Origin: JBCCJA01 sp039045975
GTDB lineage: Bacteria; Planctomycetota; Planctomycetia; Planctomycetales; Planctomycetaceae
Length of the DNA: 64,000 nt
NCBI GenBank assembly: GCA_039045975.1
Contig: JBCCJA010000013.1
Span: 1-64,000, forward strand
Direction of reading: 5' to 3'
Made by a program: the position numbers and the translations under genes. The notes beneath the pieces are model-generated. The model worked only from the letters and a program-made list of their open reading frames with translations, made no database searches and was not told the origin of the DNA. This document shows positions 33,725 to 42,329 of this stretch, piece by piece (the stretch's first letter is position 1; every line of letters starts with the position of its first letter).

Positions 33725-34285
33725 TTATTCCCCCGCCCGGGCGATCCGGCGGACCCGCTCGATCAACGGGCGGTCGCCTTCGGTCTCGTCGGTGCGGTCG
33801 AGGATCACGCTGACGAACGGCTCGTCGGCGGCGGCCCGTTCGAGCATACGGTCTTTGATCTCGTCGGCGTCGGCCGCGTCGAGCGACCGGGCCAGAGACC
33901 GCCGCAACGCGTCGTGACGCAGGGCCCGGTCGATCGCGTCGTCGCGGAGCACGAGCGTCCTCGCCTCACGCCGGGCCTGCCGCGCGTCCCACGCCGCTAG
34001 CAGCCCGCCGTCGGTCTCGTCGTCGAGCTCGATCACGAGGTCGGGGTTCGTCGCCAACACCGTCGCGAGGGCCCGGCGGCGGACGTCGACCGGACGCGTC
34101 GGGTCGGACAGGTCGAGGTCGGCGGTCGCGGCGATCGCGAAGTCTTGGACCTTCCCGGGCAGCGTCACGACCGCCGGCGGACGCCAGTCGAACCGCACGT
34201 AGAGCACGCTGAGGACGACGCCGGTCAGCAGCCCGGCGAGATACCCGCCGAACGGAACGCCGTCCGAGGAGACTTGGGCCGACAT
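33725..34285 (-). CDS. Hypothetical membrane-anchored protein
   Basis: A 186-aa protein with one N-terminal hydrophobic segment (about residues 12-30, GGYLAGLLTGVVLSVLYVRF) and a soluble acidic/basic remainder (VQDFAIAATADLDLSDP, ARQARREARTLVLRDDAID, LERAAADEPFVSVILDRTDE). It looks like a single-pass anchor with the bulk on one face of the membrane. No domain is recognised. It converges on hflX with two palindromic repeats between them. Confidence 0.55.
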   Translation of the reverse strand: MSAQVSSDGVPFGGYLAGLLTGVVLSVLYVRFDWRPPAVVTLPGKVQDFAIAATADLDLSDPTRPVDVRRRALATVLATNPDLVIELDDETDGGLLAAWDARQARREARTLVLRDDAIDRALRHDALRRSLARSLDAADADEIKDRMLERAAADEPFVSVILDRTDETEGDRPLIERVRRIARAGE

Positions 34286-34458
34286 GAGAACGTTCCGGAC
34301 GGGAGGGCGATCGGTCAGCTTTATGATCGGCCGTTGGCGGCCCGGAAGGTGACGCCGAGTACGCTCGGCACCCGCGGATCGTGGGGGATCGATGCGCGGT
34401 TCCCGGTCCTGTCTGTTCGCCTCTGTAACGGGCCCCCGGGCTCATGCCCGGCGGTTCG

Positions 34459-35571
34459 TCAGGAACCCGACGCGTACAGCACCCCGAGTGCCGTCGCGGC
34501 CGGTCCCCGCGGGTCGTAACCGATGAAGGGCGGCGTGCGTTCGGCCCGGGCCTTCTGGACGTCGAGTTCGACCGGCCCGCCGCCGGTCCGGTGGCGCGTG
34601 CCGAGGACGGGATCGTCACGCCGATCGACGAACACGTCGGGATGACGGTCCCAGTCCTCGACCAGTCGCAACCCGTGCCGCTGCCGGAGCATGAACCGGA
34701 GGGTCACCTGCCGGCGTCGGAACGGCCGCAGCGATTCGCGGTCGTCGGTGTGCCCGCCGCCGATGTCGGCGTGATCGCCGCCGAACCAGATCTCGCGACG
34801 TCGCCCGTCGTTGACGGGGCGGTCACTAATGAGCGTCGGCAGGAAGACCGAACGGCCCTCGTCGAGCGCGACGAGGTGGACCGCCCGCGAGACGGCTTTC
34901 GGGATCGCCAAGTCGCGAAAGAAGTCGCGGTAGCCGGGATGTGGTTTCTTGCCGCCGCCGGGCGTCAGCTTCGGCAGAGGCAGACCGAACGCCGCGACCG
35001 TGTCGAACAGGCCGACGAAGCGGACAGGCGGGAACCGCGCCGTGTCGCCGACCGCCACGCCGTCGCGGCAGAGGGCCCTCACGAACAGACGCGCGGTCGC
35101 GGCGCCGCGGCTGAACCCGAAAGCGCACACCTCGTCGCCCGGCTGCCAATGACGGGCGACGAACCGCCGGCCCTCCTCGACGCGTTCGTCCGCCCCGAGT
35201 CCGAGCGAGCCGTCGAGGTTCGGCTTCGCGTCGGTCCCGATCCCGCGGACGTATAAAACCCGCTGCCCGGCGTCTCGGGCAAGCAGCACGAACAGCCGCG
35301 CGATGTTCGTAGCCCCCTCGTCGAGAACTCTGCCGCGGCCGGCGTCCGCCGCGAACGCCATGTCGTCGACCCGTTCGGTCGAGAGCGGGATCTCGGCCGG
35401 TTTCAGCCCAGCCAGCGGCTTCAAAATCTTCGGCGTGGCGGCCGGGCGCCGGTCGGCCCGGATCTCGTTGTTACCGGTTCCGTCGAAGAGCACGACCAGA
35501 TCAGCCGCCGCCGCGGACGTCGTCAGGCCGACGACGACGAGAAGCATTCCGTATGCGAAGCGACCGAGCAT
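34459..35571 (-). CDS. Secreted DUF2235-type hydrolase (Tle1-like fold)
   Basis: A 370-aa protein from the ATG at 35571, with a signal peptide (MLGRFAYGMLLVVVGLTTSA). The domain starts with LVVLFDGTGNNE, the typical DUF2235 N-terminus. It continues with NIARLFVLL, RVLYVRGIGTD and the nucleophile motif VCAFGFSRGAATARLFVRAL (G-F-S-R-G-A), then VRFVGLFDTVAAFG. It ends with AVHLVALDEGR and EIWFGGDHADIGGGH, which supply the Asp and His. DUF2235 is the catalytic fold of Tle1 phospholipase effectors of type VI secretion. Here it carries its own Sec signal and no VgrG or Hcp genes are near. A periplasmic or secreted lipase or esterase is likely. Confidence 0.8.
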   Translation of the reverse strand: MLGRFAYGMLLVVVGLTTSAAAADLVVLFDGTGNNEIRADRRPAATPKILKPLAGLKPAEIPLSTERVDDMAFAADAGRGRVLDEGATNIARLFVLLARDAGQRVLYVRGIGTDAKPNLDGSLGLGADERVEEGRRFVARHWQPGDEVCAFGFSRGAATARLFVRALCRDGVAVGDTARFPPVRFVGLFDTVAAFGLPLPKLTPGGGKKPHPGYRDFFRDLAIPKAVSRAVHLVALDEGRSVFLPTLISDRPVNDGRRREIWFGGDHADIGGGHTDDRESLRPFRRRQVTLRFMLRQRHGLRLVEDWDRHPDVFVDRRDDPVLGTRHRTGGGPVELDVQKARAERTPPFIGYDPRGPAATALGVLYASGS

Positions 35572-35753
35572 TGCGCGTCCTTGTCGGCGTCGGGCGACCG
35601 GACTGTCGCATAAATGCACGCCCGCTTCACGGCCTGTTCGGCCGCGTCGCCGGAACCGACCGGTCGGACTTCAGGGCATCCCGGGGCGGGATCGGTCGCC
35701 CGTCGTCTTACGATCACGGGGATTCGGTGCCGCGCCCCGGTGAGCCCTCACGT

Positions 35754-36338
35754 ATGCCGTCCGTTCCCGCCGCCGTGCTCGAGCTGCCGCAAGGGGCCGC
35801 CGAGACGTTCCCGACGCACCCGGCCCCGCCGGGGCTGGTCGCCCACGCTTACGAAAAGACGTTCACGGTCGGGCACCCGCTCGGCGAGGTGTGGGCCTGG
35901 CTGAACGACCCCGACACGTTCGTGAAGGGCCAGATCCCGCCCTACTACGTCGAGTTCGTCGCCGACGACGGCGGCCCGGCCGACTTCCGCCCCGGCGTCC
36001 TCTGTAACCACCACGGCCCGCTGCTGAACCTGCCGGGCGTGATCGGCCGCGTCGAGGAGCCCTGGTACCGCGACCTGCAATACCTCTACGGCAGCCACGC
36101 GATCAGCCCGCGGCTGATCCGGCCGACGCGGCTACAGTTCTGGCTCGGCGGGCTCGACGCGGCGGGCGAGAAGACCGACACGGCCGATTCCGCCGCGACC
36201 GAAGTCGGCCTGCGGCTCGACAGCTGGGTCCGACCTTGGTTCGCCGGCTGTTGGACCTGGGGTCAGGGGACGTTCTGGCGGACGCTACCGTACTGGTGCG
36301 AGCGTCAGGTCCGCGCCCGCCGCAAGCGGTCGGGCTGA
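35754..36338 (+). CDS. Hypothetical protein, possible START/SRPBCC-like
   Basis: 194 aa from the ATG at 35754. The sequence AYEKTFTVGHPLGEVWAWLND begins like an SRPBCC-fold protein, in which the first strand precedes a helix with a V-W-x-W/F-L-x-D/N pattern. It continues with beta-rich stretches (YYVEFVADDGG, RLQFWLGGLD) and a Trp-rich end (SWVRPWFAGCWTWGQGTFWRTLPYWCE). No catalytic residues are evident. The fold call is tentative. It is followed by a large inverted repeat. Confidence 0.55.
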   Translation: MPSVPAAVLELPQGAAETFPTHPAPPGLVAHAYEKTFTVGHPLGEVWAWLNDPDTFVKGQIPPYYVEFVADDGGPADFRPGVLCNHHGPLLNLPGVIGRVEEPWYRDLQYLYGSHAISPRLIRPTRLQFWLGGLDAAGEKTDTADSAATEVGLRLDSWVRPWFAGCWTWGQGTFWRTLPYWCERQVRARRKRSG

Positions 36339-36372
36339 CCGCGTCTGAGTTAAGACGACGGGCCGGTCGCAG

Positions 36373-36560
36373 ACCTTCTCCCCCGGGGGAGAAGGTGGCC
36401 GAAGGCCGGATGAGGGGGCACTCGGCCGCGTCATCGAGGACAGCGGCGACGGCGATTGCCCTGCAGCCGGTAAGAGAAATTCATCGCGGCCGTACCTTCG
36501 ACGGCCGCCGCGGTCCCCCTCACCCCGGCCCTCTCCCCCGACGCGGGGGAGAGGGGGTGT
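36373..36560. repeat. Large inverted repeat with CTCCCCC/GGGGGAG arms
   Basis: The left end (36373-36396) is a perfect 24-bp palindrome, ACCTTCTCCCCC and its complement, followed by GGATGAGGGGG. The right end (36514-36560) has CCCCCTCACCCCGGCCCTC and GGGGGAGAGGGGGTG. The two ends pair imperfectly with each other. This pattern is a common class of bacterial intergenic repeat. It fills the gap between the START-like gene and the S1-domain gene. Confidence 0.6.
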
Positions 36561-36585
36561 CCACGCGGACCGGAACGTGCGACGG

Positions 36586-38466
36586 TTATCGATAATCGTC
36601 CGGGTTCCCGAACATGCCGCCGCCTTGATCCTGGCTGCGGCCGCCGCGGAGTTGGCCTTTTCGTTTCCGCTTGTAGGGCTCCGGCTCGGGGACGAACTCT
36701 TCGGCCGCGGCCGGCTTGGCCGACTGCGGCTTCTCCTTGAGCTGCTTGATCGACAGCGCGATCCGCTTCCGGTTCGGCTCGACTTGCAGGACCTTGACGT
36801 CGACCTGTTCGCCCTCGGAGACGACCTCGGTGACCGAGCCGACGCGGCGATAGTCGAGTTCGCTGATGTGCACGAGCCCCTCGACGCCCTGTTCGAGTTC
36901 GACGAACGCGCCGAAGTCGGTCGTCCGCGTCACCCGGCCCGAGGCGGTCGAGCCGAGCGGATAACGGCCCTCGATGTCGTCCCAGGGGTTCGAGATCAAC
37001 TGCTTCATGCCGAGGCCGATTTTCTTCGCCTCGACGTCGATCTTGAGGATCTTCACCGCGACCTGTTGGCCGACCGAGAGGATCTCTCCCGGGCTGCCGA
37101 TGCGGTTCCAACTGATCTCGCCGACGTGCAGGAACCCGTCGACCCCGCCGAGGTCGATGAACGCCCCGTAGTCCTTGATCGTCTTCACCGTGCCGTCGAG
37201 CGTCTGGCCGACCGACAGGTCGTTCCAGATCTCCTTGGCCTTCTCGGCCCGCTCGTCGGCGAGATGGGCGCGGCGGCTGACGATCAGGTTCCGCTTCTCC
37301 TGGTTCACTTCGAGGATCTTCACCGTCAGCGTCTGGCCGACGTATTTCTCCAGGTCGTCGACGAAGCCGACGTCGACCTGACTGGCCGGCAGGAAGCCCC
37401 GCAGCCCGCTGATCTGGACTTCGAGCCCGCCCTTGTTCGACTTCGAAACGCGGGCGTCGACGACCTGGCCGGCCGAGACCGACTCCCAGTTCCCGCCGAG
37501 CTTCCGCTTCGCCCGCGGCAGGCTAAGCGTGACCGTTTCGTCGTCTTCGCCGATCTTGTCGACGACCGCTTCGAGCCCGAAGCCGACGTCCGGGATGCGG
37601 CCCGACGTGAACTGCTTCCTCGGGATCACGCCCGGATTGCGGACGCCGGCGATCTCGACGAATACGTCCTCGTCGCCGATCGACGCGATCGTCACTTTGA
37701 AACGTTTGCCGATCTCGAGTGCCGCCGCCGCCGCGGCGGGGACGGCGGTCGCCGGCGGGGTCGTCGCGTCACCGTCGCCGCCGGCCGGGGCCGTCGGGGC
37801 GGCCGCGTCGGCCGACATCGCGGCGTCGAGCTGGGCGGTGAGCGCCTCGTCGAGCTGTTCCTCGGGCGGCAGGTCGCCGGCGGCGGCGACTTCGGCCGTC
37901 GGTGCCGGGGCCGCCTCTTTCTCGGCCGGTTTGGCCGACTTCAGCAACGCCTCTTTGGCGGAAGAGACCGCGGCCGGTGCGACCGACTCTTCCGCCGTTG
38001 CCGGCGACGCGTCGGCCGCTGCGGACGGTTCAGCCGTCTCGACGACGGGGGCTTCTGGAGTCGCCGCGGCGGTTTCGGCAGAAGGCTCGGCGGGAGCCGC
38101 TTCCGAGGTCTCGGCCACTGGTGATTCCGCCTGGACCGCAGGCGTCGACGGCTCCGGCTGTGCGGCGACAGGCTCGGGTTCCGGCGCCGGCGGGGCGGCC
38201 GATGCCGACTCGGCGGCCGGTTCGGGATCCGACACCGACGGTGCGGGCTCTTTAACCGCCGGTGGACTCGCCGCTGCGGTCTCGTCAGGAGTTGCCGGAT
38301 CTGTGACGGGTGTCGCCTGAACTGCGTCTTCGGCGGGCGAGTCTGCGGCCGGCTCCGTCGCCGTCGCGGCCGTTTCGGGCTCGGTCTTCGTCGCCGTCTC
38401 GGGGCCGGCGTCGGCAGACGGTTCGGTTTCGGGACGGGTCGTCACTTCGGCGGGATCGGCGTTCAT
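36586..38466 (-). CDS. S1 RNA-binding protein (ribosomal protein S1-like) with acidic N-terminal extension
   Basis: 626 aa from the ATG at 38466. About residues 1-235 are low-complexity Ala/Pro/Glu/Thr (PAAESASAAPPAPEPEPVAA). Four S1 domains follow: about 240-310 (GKRFKVTIASIGDEDVFVEI), 325-395 (GQVVDARVSKSNKGGLEVQI), 410-480 (GQTLDGTVKTIKDYGAFIDL) and 495-570 (GSTASGRVTRTTDFGAFVEL). Repeats 3 and 4 have the best GAFV-DL-x-G-v-x-GL-H-S pattern. A short basic/Gly tail ends it. It probably serves as the S1 protein in translation initiation or as a related RNA-binding factor. E. coli S1 has six domains, so four is compact. Confidence 0.85.
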   Translation of the reverse strand: MNADPAEVTTRPETEPSADAGPETATKTEPETAATATEPAADSPAEDAVQATPVTDPATPDETAAASPPAVKEPAPSVSDPEPAAESASAAPPAPEPEPVAAQPEPSTPAVQAESPVAETSEAAPAEPSAETAAATPEAPVVETAEPSAAADASPATAEESVAPAAVSSAKEALLKSAKPAEKEAAPAPTAEVAAAGDLPPEEQLDEALTAQLDAAMSADAAAPTAPAGGDGDATTPPATAVPAAAAAALEIGKRFKVTIASIGDEDVFVEIAGVRNPGVIPRKQFTSGRIPDVGFGLEAVVDKIGEDDETVTLSLPRAKRKLGGNWESVSAGQVVDARVSKSNKGGLEVQISGLRGFLPASQVDVGFVDDLEKYVGQTLTVKILEVNQEKRNLIVSRRAHLADERAEKAKEIWNDLSVGQTLDGTVKTIKDYGAFIDLGGVDGFLHVGEISWNRIGSPGEILSVGQQVAVKILKIDVEAKKIGLGMKQLISNPWDDIEGRYPLGSTASGRVTRTTDFGAFVELEQGVEGLVHISELDYRRVGSVTEVVSEGEQVDVKVLQVEPNRKRIALSIKQLKEKPQSAKPAAAEEFVPEPEPYKRKRKGQLRGGRSQDQGGGMFGNPDDYR

Positions 38467-38701
38467 CGTCGGCAAGCGGTTCGACAAGGCCCACGACCTG
38501 CCCTTCTCGGCACGGCCGTCGTGGCTGCGGATTTTCGTAAAATGAGACTAGCCGAATAATTACGTGGGCTCTAGCACCTAATCGCGTGGGTGGTCGGATC
38601 ATCCCGAATCGGCCGCGAGGTGTGCCGAGACGCCTGTCGATTTGCCCCGCACGACGGCCGACCGCGATAACCACCCTCGCACGCCCTCAGCCGACCCGAC
38701 C

Positions 38702-39328
38702 ATGGACCGAAACGACCCCGCCGCCGACGGCCGTCAGCAGCCGCTCTTTTCGCGGCTCTGCCGACCGGAAGTCAGCCGCGTAGTCCTAGTCGACCTGCAG
38801 GAACGCCTGGTCCCGGTGATCGACGGCGGGGACTCCGTCGTCTCGGCCGCCCGCTTCCTCGCGGACGCCGCGGCCCTGTTCGACGTCCCGGTCACCGTGA
38901 CGGAGCAGTACCGCCGCGGACTGGGAACGACCGTCGAGCCGCTGAAGCCGTTCGCGTCTTCGCCGGTCGAAAAGCTGCGGTTCAGTGCGTCGGCCGCGAT
39001 CCCGGCCGACGAGACACGCGAGCTCGTCGTGCTCGCCGGGGTCGAGACGCACGTCTGCGTCGCTCAAACTGCGCTCGAGCTTCTCGCCGACGACTGTCGC
39101 GTGCTCGTCGCGGGCGACGCCGTCGCCAGCCGACGCCGCGTCGCCCACGACACCGCACTCGCCCGCCTGCGTGACCTCGGCATCGAAGTCACCACGACCG
39201 AGGCGATCGCGTTCGAATGGTGCCGCTCGGCGGAGCACGCACGCTTCCGCGATCTGTCGGCGCTCGTCAAAGCCCGCGGGGCCGAGTCGTCATCGGGGGC
39301 CGCGGGGGGCTACAGCACTTCGTGCTGA
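38702..39328 (+). CDS. Isochorismatase-like cysteine hydrolase
   Basis: A 208-aa protein from the ATG at 38702. The catalytic triad is visible: Asp in VSRVVLVDLQERLVPV, Lys in SSPVEKLRFSASA, and Cys in VVLAGVETHVCVAQTALEL. VTVTEQYRRGLGTTVEPL and VLVAGDAVASRRRVAHDTAL are other family blocks. It is most like the YcaC/nicotinamidase-related group, with no clear substrate. The last codons (AGC ACT TCG TGC TGA) form a small hairpin that includes the stop. Cytoplasmic. Confidence 0.88.
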   Translation: MDRNDPAADGRQQPLFSRLCRPEVSRVVLVDLQERLVPVIDGGDSVVSAARFLADAAALFDVPVTVTEQYRRGLGTTVEPLKPFASSPVEKLRFSASAAIPADETRELVVLAGVETHVCVAQTALELLADDCRVLVAGDAVASRRRVAHDTALARLRDLGIEVTTTEAIAFEWCRSAEHARFRDLSALVKARGAESSSGAAGGYSTSC

Positions 39329-39449
39329 CTCGTGGCCGCGGATGAGGCCGCAAACCTTGCGAATCGCAGGTCCGCGAGCCGGCAACCGTACTACCAGTCA
39401 GATAGAACTGCGTAAGCTGCCCTTATTCAAGATTTTTCCGCCCGTCGCC

Positions 39450-40847
39450 ATGTCCGCCCCCGCCGATCTCGCCTTTCAAGCCGCGCTCGACCCCGACGAC
39501 GCCCTGACGTTCGACGTCGGGCAGGTCTTGCCGGAGGTCAAGGGCCTCGGCGGGCTGCTCGACATCGAATACGACTGGGACAAGGTCGCCGTCCCGTCGT
39601 CGCTGAAAGACTTCGAGAAGCGCTGGGGCAACCGGCTCGATCCGCTCGATTTCAGCGGCGTGTGGCGGTTCCGCGAGCTGCTGCCGTTCGCCCCGCCGGA
39701 ACAGATCGTCACGATCGGCGAGGGCCAGACGCTCCTGCGGCGGTCCGATCAGGTCGGGGCCTACGCCGGGATGAACCCGGGGCAGTTCTTCCTGCAGTAC
39801 GAGGGCATGAACCCCTCGGGCAGCTTCAAAGACAACGGCATGACCGCCGCCAGCACGCACGCCCGCATGGTCGGCGCGAAGCTCGCGGCATGCGCGTCGA
39901 CCGGGAACACGTCGGCGAGCCTCGCGATCTACGCCTCGGCGACGGGGCTGTTCAAGACGATGGTCTTCGTCGGCAGCGGGAAGATCGCGTTCGGGAAGCT
40001 GTCTCAGGCGCTCGACTACGCGGCCCATACGCTGCAGATCCTCGGCGACTTCGACGACGCCCTGAAACAGGTCCGGGCCGTCTGCCGCGAGGCAAACGTC
40101 TATCTGTGCAACTCGGTCAACCCGTTCCGGCTCGAGGGACAGAAGACGATCATGTACCGGGTCCTGGAGGGGCTCGGCTGGGAGGTGCCCGACTGGATCG
40201 TCGTGCCGGGCGGGAACCTCGGGAACAGCTCCGCGTTCGGCAAGGCGTTCATGGAGCTGAAGCAGCTCGGGCTGATCGACCGCGTGCCGCGGCTGGCGGT
40301 GATCAACGCCGGCGGGGCGAACACGCTGCACCGGCTGTGGAAGCAGGGCCTGCGTTGGAACGACGGCCGGCCCGACGAGACGCTCATCAAGGCGTTCTAC
40401 GACGAAATGGACACCGAGGGCCGGCGGGCCGCGACGCTCGCCTCGGCGATCGAAATCAACCGCCCCGTCAACCTCTACAAATGCCTGCGTGCCCTCGACG
40501 TCTGCGACGGCGTCGTGACCGAGGTCGACGACCAGGCGATCCTCGACGCGAAGGCCCGGGTCGGCGCCGGCGGCTTCGGCTGCGAGCCGGCCTCGGCGGC
40601 GAGCGTCGCCGGCACGAAGAAGCTACGGGCCGAGGGCGTGATCGCCCCCTCCGACCGCGTCGTCGGCATCCTGACCGGCCACGAGCTGAAGGACCCCGAC
40701 GCGACCGTCGCGTATCACAAAGGCGACGCGGCGATGTTCAAGGAGAAGTCAAAATTCTCGAACGTCGAGACGTTCCCGTACGCGAACGCCCCGACGCCGG
40801 TCGCGAACGAGTTCGACGCGATCATGCGGGTCGTCGAAGGGCTGTAG
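39450..40847 (+). CDS. thrC: Threonine synthase
   Basis: A 465-aa PLP enzyme converting O-phosphohomoserine to threonine. IVTIGEGQTLLRRSDQ is the conserved N-terminal block. FLQYEGMNPSGSFKDNGMT contains the PLP-binding Lys. ACASTGNTSASLAIYASATG binds the phosphate, and WIVVPGGNLGNSSAFGKAF and GGFGCEPASAASVAGTKKL are further ThrC signatures. The ATG at 39450 gives the usual length; the frame stays open far upstream, antisense to nothing meaningful. No other threonine genes adjoin it, in line with the scattered biosynthetic layout. Confidence 0.95.
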   Translation: MSAPADLAFQAALDPDDALTFDVGQVLPEVKGLGGLLDIEYDWDKVAVPSSLKDFEKRWGNRLDPLDFSGVWRFRELLPFAPPEQIVTIGEGQTLLRRSDQVGAYAGMNPGQFFLQYEGMNPSGSFKDNGMTAASTHARMVGAKLAACASTGNTSASLAIYASATGLFKTMVFVGSGKIAFGKLSQALDYAAHTLQILGDFDDALKQVRAVCREANVYLCNSVNPFRLEGQKTIMYRVLEGLGWEVPDWIVVPGGNLGNSSAFGKAFMELKQLGLIDRVPRLAVINAGGANTLHRLWKQGLRWNDGRPDETLIKAFYDEMDTEGRRAATLASAIEINRPVNLYKCLRALDVCDGVVTEVDDQAILDAKARVGAGGFGCEPASAASVAGTKKLRAEGVIAPSDRVVGILTGHELKDPDATVAYHKGDAAMFKEKSKFSNVETFPYANAPTPVANEFDAIMRVVEGL

Positions 40848-41083
40848 CGGTCGGCCGCTCCGGTCGCTGACGTCGCGGGCAGACCCCCGGCGTTAAGGGG
40901 CCGCGGAAACGGTCAAGGCGGGAAACCTCGCGGAACGCACCTCCGGGGCCGGATTTAACCACGCCGCGGTCGCCGGGTTTTCCGCACCCGCCGGTGCGCC
41001 AATTCCCAAAGCCGAAACCTTCGCGCGGCCGATAGGTGAGGTACTCGACCGATCCCGACCATGCCGAACCTGCCGCCGAATCG

Positions 41084-42202
41084 ATGACGACCGAGAACGG
41101 ACTGAAGCCCGACGCCGACCCGCAAAACATCGCCCCCGAAGACCGCCCCGCCACCGCCGACTCGATCGCGGCGATGATCGATGAACTCTCGCAGACGATG
41201 AGCGGCGCGATCTCCGAGATCGAAGGCGTCAATTCGCAGACGAAGCTTCTGTCGCTGAACGCCCGCATCGAAGCGGCCCGGGCCGGCGACGTCGTCGGGG
41301 CCGCGTTCGGCGTCGTCGCCGAGGAGATCCAGACCCTCTCGGCCCAGACGACCGACGTCGCGACCGGCTTGGCGACGAACGTCCGGGCCGCGATCGGCGA
41401 CCTGGAGCAGATCGTCGACCGCCTCTCGACCGAGGTCCGCGGCACGCGGCTGTCCGACCTGGCACTCAACATCGTCGACCTGATCGACCGCAACCTGTTC
41501 GAGCGGACCTGCGACGTCCGCTGGTGGGCGACCGACAGCAGCGTCGTCGACGCCCTCGCCGAAGAGACCGACGAGGCCCGCGATTACGCCTGCGAACGCC
41601 TCGGCGTGATCCTCGACGCGTACACGGTTTACTACGATCTGGTGCTGACCGACCTGGACGGGAAGATCGTCGCGAACGGGCGTCCGCTGAAGTACCGCTC
41701 GCAGGGCCGCGACGCGTCGTCGTCACGCTGGTTCCGCGCCGCCGCGAGGACCGCCAGCGGGAACGAATACGGCTTCGAAACGGCGCACGGGTCGGCGTTC
41801 GTCGGCGGGGAATCGGTCCTCGCGTACTCCTGCGGCGTCCGCGAGAAAGGGCATGCCGACGGCAGCCTGCTGGGCGTCCTCGGCGTGTTGTTCCAGTGGG
41901 AGGCGTTGGGGCAGCACCTCGTCGAGAACGTCCCGGTCGACCCCAGCGAGAAGGCGACAACGTACGCCGCGGTCCTCGAACACGACGGGACCGTCATCGC
42001 ATGCTCCGACCGCGGAAAGACCGGCCGCCATTGCGAACTGCCCGGCGTCGACCGCCTCATGCGGGAACGCAAGGGCTTCGCGATCGAACAGCACGACGGT
42101 CTGAGCTGGTGCATCGGCCACGCCAAGGCCCCCGGGTTCGAGGGCTACTCGACCGGCTGGCACGCCGTCGTCGCCCAGCCGCTCGAACAGTCAGCGGCGT
42201 AA
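41084..42202 (+). CDS. Soluble MCP-hairpin plus Cache-like sensory protein
   Basis: 372 aa from the ATG at 41084; a GTG 16 codons upstream is possible. Residues about 25-110 contain the chemoreceptor signalling tip, NSQTKLLSLNARIEAARAGD followed by FGVVAEEIQTLSAQT, flanked by short helical heptads. After it comes a sensory region, about residues 140-360 (NLFERTCDVRWWATDSSVV, YYDLVLTDLDGKIVANGRP, FVGGESVLAYSCGVREKG, LGVLGVLFQWEALGQHLVE), which looks like a double Cache/PDC fold. There is no transmembrane segment. The order (signalling tip first, sensor last) is the reverse of classical receptors, so it is probably a cytoplasmic chemosensor. No che genes are nearby. Confidence 0.75.
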   Translation: MTTENGLKPDADPQNIAPEDRPATADSIAAMIDELSQTMSGAISEIEGVNSQTKLLSLNARIEAARAGDVVGAAFGVVAEEIQTLSAQTTDVATGLATNVRAAIGDLEQIVDRLSTEVRGTRLSDLALNIVDLIDRNLFERTCDVRWWATDSSVVDALAEETDEARDYACERLGVILDAYTVYYDLVLTDLDGKIVANGRPLKYRSQGRDASSSRWFRAAARTASGNEYGFETAHGSAFVGGESVLAYSCGVREKGHADGSLLGVLGVLFQWEALGQHLVENVPVDPSEKATTYAAVLEHDGTVIACSDRGKTGRHCELPGVDRLMRERKGFAIEQHDGLSWCIGHAKAPGFEGYSTGWHAVVAQPLEQSAA

Positions 42203-42231
42203 CGGCTTCGTCCGGATCGCGAGGTCATACC

Positions 42232-42303
42232 AGCCCGCGGCGCGAGCCGTGGAGCGCATAACGAAGTCGTTCCTACCTCCTCCACGGCTGGCGCCGCGGG
42301 CTC
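42232..42303. repeat. Palindromic repeat family A, copy 5
   Basis: AGCCCGCGGCGCGAGCCGTG and GGCTGGCGCCGCGGGCT are the outer arms, around CTCC/GGAG inner arms and an AACGAAGTCGTTCC loop shared with copy 2 (AAGTCGTTCC). It lies between the convergent receptor and folP genes. Confidence 0.8.
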
Positions 42304-42329
42304 GTTTCACGAGACACCCACGCTCCGGG

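Noticed and set aside
39308..39330. Small hairpin around CAGCACTTCGTGCTG at the end of the isochorismatase gene, with a similar string near 55675
   Set aside because: Short stem without a T-run, and the second occurrence shares only about 11 bp, so neither a terminator nor a repeat family can be claimed.
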